From the NCBI GenBank assembly GCA_017848205.1, contig JAGDDO010000560.1, forward strand, positions 1-7,702: a stretch of DNA of 7,702 bases, in the 5' to 3' direction. Positions 5,040 to 7,702 of the stretch are shown here, piece by piece. The position numbers and the translations under genes were made by a program. The stretch comes from Oscillospiraceae bacterium. GTDB taxonomy: Bacteria; Bacillota_A; Clostridia; Oscillospirales; Ruminococcaceae. Each line of letters starts with the position of its first letter. Within the stretch, counting starts at the first letter, position 1. The notes below the pieces were generated by a model. That model saw nothing but the letters and a program-made list of their open reading frames with translations. It was not told where the DNA came from and did not search any database.

Positions 5040-6341
5040 ATGAAGTATCAGTTTCCTGACGATGACAAGCCTCTTTACATGAGGGTCTACGGCTACTACA
5101 AGAATATGATAATGAACGGCACGCTCGCTCCCGGACAGAAAATACCTTCAATAAGAAGATGCTCCGAGGAACTTGAAATAAGCCGTACAACAGTGGAAAA
5201 TGCCTATATGTCGCTTGCGGCTGACGGCTATATAATTTCAAGAAAAAACAGCGGATTTTATGTCAGTTCCATCTGTCCCGACGACAGAAACAAAAATGTG
5301 AAGGCAAGCCGGAAGAATACGCAGCAGATCATTTATAATTTTTCATCAGCTGGTGCCGATAAGGAAAGTTTTAATTTCGATCTGTGGAGAAGATATATCA
5401 AGAGCGCACTGAGACAGGATGAGAGACTTCTTTCCTACGGTGAACCGCAGGGGGAGTACGAGCTCCGTGAAGCCATCGCATCGTTTATATCTTCACGCAG
5501 AAACGTGGTGTGTTCTCCGCAGAATATCGTGGTAGGAGCCGGTGTGCAGAGTCTTCTGCATATTCTCTGCTCGGTGATAAGCGAAAAGAAAAAAGTAAGC
5601 TTTTCCGATCCCGGTTTCCGGCAGGGTACCGCGGTGTTCCGTGACCACGGCTGGACTATCACCGACGAAGATCCGGACGTGATATATGTGAATCCTTCCA
5701 GTGTCAGTGAGTCCGGTGATGTAATGACAGTCGAGGAACGCTTTTCACTGATAAAGTCGGCACTTGACGCCGGCAGACTTATAATTGAAGATGACTACGG
5801 AAGTGAGTTTTCATATTTTTCGAGAAGGACTCCGTCGCTGCAGAGTCTTGCTTCGGGAAAAAATGTTGTGTATACCGGAACATTTTCAAGACTTCTTCTT
5901 CCGTCCATCAGAATGAGCTACATGGTACTTCCTGATGAAATGATGGAAAAATATCTGAACGTTGCAGGGGACTACAACCAGACGGCATCCAAAACCGAGC
6001 AGATAGCCCTGTGTCAGTTCATAAGGGACGGACATATGGCTTCTCAGATAAGAAAACTGAAAAAGCTTTATGCGGCAAAGTCATCCATGCTGACAGAACT
6101 AATAAAAGATGTGTTCGGAAATTCCGTGAAGATTCTTCCGTGCGGCAGCGGCGTTATGGTAAAGGCTTCTTTTACCGGCGTTCGTGAACCGGAAAAGCTT
6201 AAGGAGCGTGCTCTTGCAAAAGGCATAAGCTTCAGGTGTACCGTAAATAAAAACGGCGAAGCGGTTCTTCTGCTGTCGTGCACATCTGTAAAAACTGAAG
6301 AACTTGAAAAAGCCGTTTTGCTTATAAAGGAGGTAATTTAA
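5040..6341 (+). CDS. MocR/PdxR-type regulator (GntR helix-turn-helix plus aminotransferase-like domain) lacking the PLP lysine
   Basis: This 433-residue cytoplasmic regulator has an N-terminal GntR winged helix (about 11-76; [30 protein letters not shown] is the HTH core), a short linker (about 77-100) and a fold-type I aminotransferase-like domain (about 110-433). The usual PLP motif S-K in GTFSK is here GTFSR, so the Schiff-base lysine is Arg284 (codon AGA). The Asp and Tyr of EDDY (D251, Y253) and phosphate-contacting R291 remain. Other contacts look degraded: T-P-S-H-Q is NPSSV (218-222), the Arg six residues after the Pro of PGY is T197, and the C-terminal L-R-L-G-F is LLLSC (410-414). 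It therefore probably neither transaminates nor forms an aldimine. It is divergent from an ECF S-component and overlaps deoB by 1 nt. It is slightly shorter than most MocR proteins. The target genes are inferred. Confidence 0.9.
   Translation: MKYQFPDDDKPLYMRVYGYYKNMIMNGTLAPGQKIPSIRRCSEELEISRTTVENAYMSLAADGYIISRKNSGFYVSSICPDDRNKNVKASRKNTQQIIYNFSSAGADKESFNFDLWRRYIKSALRQDERLLSYGEPQGEYELREAIASFISSRRNVVCSPQNIVVGAGVQSLLHILCSVISEKKKVSFSDPGFRQGTAVFRDHGWTITDEDPDVIYVNPSSVSESGDVMTVEERFSLIKSALDAGRLIIEDDYGSEFSYFSRRTPSLQSLASGKNVVYTGTFSRLLLPSIRMSYMVLPDEMMEKYLNVAGDYNQTASKTEQIALCQFIRDGHMASQIRKLKKLYAAKSSMLTELIKDVFGNSVKILPCGSGVMVKASFTGVREPEKLKERALAKGISFRCTVNKNGEAVLLLSCTSVKTEELEKAVLLIKEVI
6326..6333 (+). promoter_or_regulatory. 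deoB ribosome binding site inside the end of mocR
   Basis: AAAGGAGG, a near-perfect anti-16S match, lies within the last codons of the regulator gene and 7 nt before the deoB ATG. The regulator stop and deoB start share one base (TAATG), so translation of the two genes is probably coupled. Confidence 0.9.
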
Positions 6342-7528
6342 TGAAAAAATACAAAAGAATTTTTACAGTGGTCATCGATTCCCTCGGTGCCGGTGCCATG
6401 CCGGATGCTGAAAAGTTCGGTGATAAGGGGACAGATACACTGGGACATATTGCTCAGTCAGTAAGCAGTTTTAAGATACCTAATCTTCAGAAGCTGGGAA
6501 TAGCCAATCTTCACAACATCGACAAGGTAAGTCCTGTGGATGATCCCGAAGGAAGATTTGCTTATCTTTATGAGGCGAGCAACGGAAAGGATACCATGAC
6601 AGGGCACTGGGAGATGATGGGCCTTAAGATAACCACACCGTTTAAAACCTTTACTGAAACAGGATTTCCTGATGAACTGATACGTGAGCTTGAAAAGCGT
6701 ACAGGACACAAGGTGATAGGAAACAAGAGTGCAAGCGGTACGGTTATTCTCGATGAGCTTGCGGAAGAGGAGATAAGTACCGGGCACATGATTGTCTACA
6801 CTTCAGCAGACTCAGTGCTGCAGATATGCGGCAACGAGGAAACGTTCGGACTTGACGAACTGTACCGCTGCTGTGAGATTGCGAGAGAGCTTACCATGAA
6901 GGATGAGTGGAAGGTGGGCAGAGTAATTGCCAGACCGTATGTGGGAAAGAAAAAAGGTGAGTTTGTCCGCACGAGCAACCGTCATGACTACGCACTCAAG
7001 CCATTCGGAAAGACGGCCCTCGACGTTCTAAAAGAAAACGGATACGATGTAATATCAGTCGGAAAGATATCAGATATTTTCGACGGCGAGGGAATAACCG
7101 AGTCGAACAAGTCAAAGAGCTCAGTCCACGGCATGGAACAAACCATTGAGATAGCCGGCAGGGATTTTACAGGACTCTGCTTTGTAAATCTCGTTGACTT
7201 CGACGCACTGTGGGGACACAGAAGAAATCCGGTGGGCTACGCCGAAGAACTGGAACGCTTTGACGTAAAACTCGGTGAACTTCTTGAAGTTCTGCACGAA
7301 GATGACCTTCTCATCATCACAGCCGATCACGGGAATGATCCTACACACACGGGAACAGACCATACAAGAGAAAAGGTACCGTTTATCGCATACTCACCGT
7401 CCATGAAAACCGGCGGCAGAATAGACGACCAGAACTGCTTCGCCATCATCGGCGCATCGATTCTCGATAACTTCGGTCTCAAAATGCCGGAAGGAACTAT
7501 CGGTACGTCAATCCTTGACATACTATAA
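6341..7528 (+). CDS. deoB: Phosphopentomutase
   Basis: DeoB interconverts ribose-1-P and ribose-5-P, and the deoxy forms, in the cytoplasm. It feeds the sugar released by nucleoside phosphorylases into central metabolism or PRPP synthesis. The 395-residue length is normal. As an alkaline-phosphatase-superfamily metalloenzyme it shows metal ligand D13 in [14 protein letters not shown], the phospho-acceptor Thr85 in [12 protein letters not shown], then D288 and H293 in [14 protein letters not shown]329 and H330 in TADHGND, and H341 in TDHTRE. These correspond by motif to the two-Mn site and Thr of the Bacillus cereus enzyme. The inserted cap domain spans about 100-215. The gene overlaps the regulator's stop by 1 nt and has a strong ribosome binding site, so it is co-transcribed with it. 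No terminator is visible before the tandem repeats downstream. Confidence 0.97.
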   Translation: MKKYKRIFTVVIDSLGAGAMPDAEKFGDKGTDTLGHIAQSVSSFKIPNLQKLGIANLHNIDKVSPVDDPEGRFAYLYEASNGKDTMTGHWEMMGLKITTPFKTFTETGFPDELIRELEKRTGHKVIGNKSASGTVILDELAEEEISTGHMIVYTSADSVLQICGNEETFGLDELYRCCEIARELTMKDEWKVGRVIARPYVGKKKGEFVRTSNRHDYALKPFGKTALDVLKENGYDVISVGKISDIFDGEGITESNKSKSSVHGMEQTIEIAGRDFTGLCFVNLVDFDALWGHRRNPVGYAEELERFDVKLGELLEVLHEDDLLIITADHGNDPTHTGTDHTREKVPFIAYSPSMKTGGRIDDQNCFAIIGASILDNFGLKMPEGTIGTSILDIL

Positions 7529-7561
7529 TCGTCCACAACCATAAGTGCAAATGATAACATA

Positions 7562-7702
7562 CCTCTCGCCCTTGGCAAGAAAAAAAGAACAGCCCACTCT
7601 GGGAATGAAAAAACAGAATAGCTTCCTCACTCTGGGAATGAAAAAACAGAATAGCCTCCTCACCCTGGGTATGGAAAAAATAGAATAGCCCCCTCCCCTC
7701 GG
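7562..7702. repeat. Tandem array, unit about 33 nt, cut off by the window end
   Basis: After deoB a unit beginning AGCTTCCTCACTCTGGG and ending AAAAAACAGAAT repeats in tandem. Copies are 7591-7619 (29 nt, short by 4), 7620-7652 (33 nt), 7653-7686 (34 nt) and a start at 7687 that runs off the window; 7562-7590 looks like an older diverged copy (CCTCTCGCCCTTGG...AAAAAAAGAAC). There are no spacers, so it is not a CRISPR array. It is purine-rich on one half and carries an A6-7 run per unit. Function is unknown; the array may continue beyond the window. Confidence 0.8.

Noticed and set aside
7605..7688. A 27-codon reading frame through the tandem repeats giving MKKQNSFLTLG repeated (second copy MKKQNSLLTLG) and then MEKIE
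   Set aside because: It is open mainly because the 33-nt unit is a multiple of three. There is no ribosome binding site, and units of 29 and 34 nt break the phase, so selection for coding is unlikely.
7591..7702. CRISPR array
   Set aside because: The units follow each other head to tail without unique spacers, and no cas gene is present.

Overview
The window looks like chromosomal DNA of a low-to-mid GC gut or rumen Firmicute, most likely a Ruminococcus-type Oscillospiraceae. The reasons are the gene families (cysK, hpt with an AzgA-type purine permease, an ECF S-component, a MocR regulator, deoB), strong AGGAGG-type ribosome binding sites, sigma-A promoters, and short GC-rich GCTTCGC / GCGAAGC hairpin repeats in AT-rich gaps. 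This genus-level call is inference. I see no phage, plasmid, transposase, CRISPR or toxin-antitoxin genes.

Layout. 1-406 is the 3' end of an unrecognised + strand gene, closed by a terminator at 409-446. 407-723 is gene-free and holds that terminator, two copies of a two-hairpin repeat (A, inverted, and B) and a bidirectional terminator. cysK lies on the minus strand (724-1659), with a near-consensus promoter (1766-1794) and a perfect inverted repeat just inside the transcript start, which suggests repression by an Rrf2/CymR-like factor. 1660-2075 is a 416-nt divergent regulatory gap. hpt (2076-2624) and a hypoxanthine/guanine-type permease (2639-4003) form a purine-salvage operon with an extended -10 promoter and a foldable leader. 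4004-4317 is gene-free and holds a GC-rich structured stretch, a bidirectional terminator and repeat copy C.

An ECF transporter S-component (minus, 4318-4848) is divergent from a MocR-type regulator (5040-6341), which is translationally coupled by a 1-nt overlap to phosphopentomutase deoB (6341-7528). The 191-nt gap between the divergent genes has a 9-bp direct repeat at 21-bp spacing next to the ECF gene and a perfect 18-bp palindrome just upstream of the MocR promoter. The window ends in a tandem array with a unit of about 33 nt, cut by the window edge.

How the genes fit together. hpt, the permease and deoB all serve purine base/nucleoside salvage: base uptake, conversion to IMP/GMP with PRPP, and recovery of ribose-1-P as ribose-5-P. 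MocR proteins usually sense pyridoxal phosphate (PLP), so a divergent ECF S-component suggests B6-vitamer uptake, and ribose-5-P is a substrate of PdxST, the PLP synthase. The most notable protein-level oddity is that this MocR has Arg in place of the PLP-binding lysine, and several other ligand-contact motifs are also lost. The most notable DNA-level features are the dispersed hairpin element, two copies of which abut the stop codons of unrelated genes, and the terminal tandem array.
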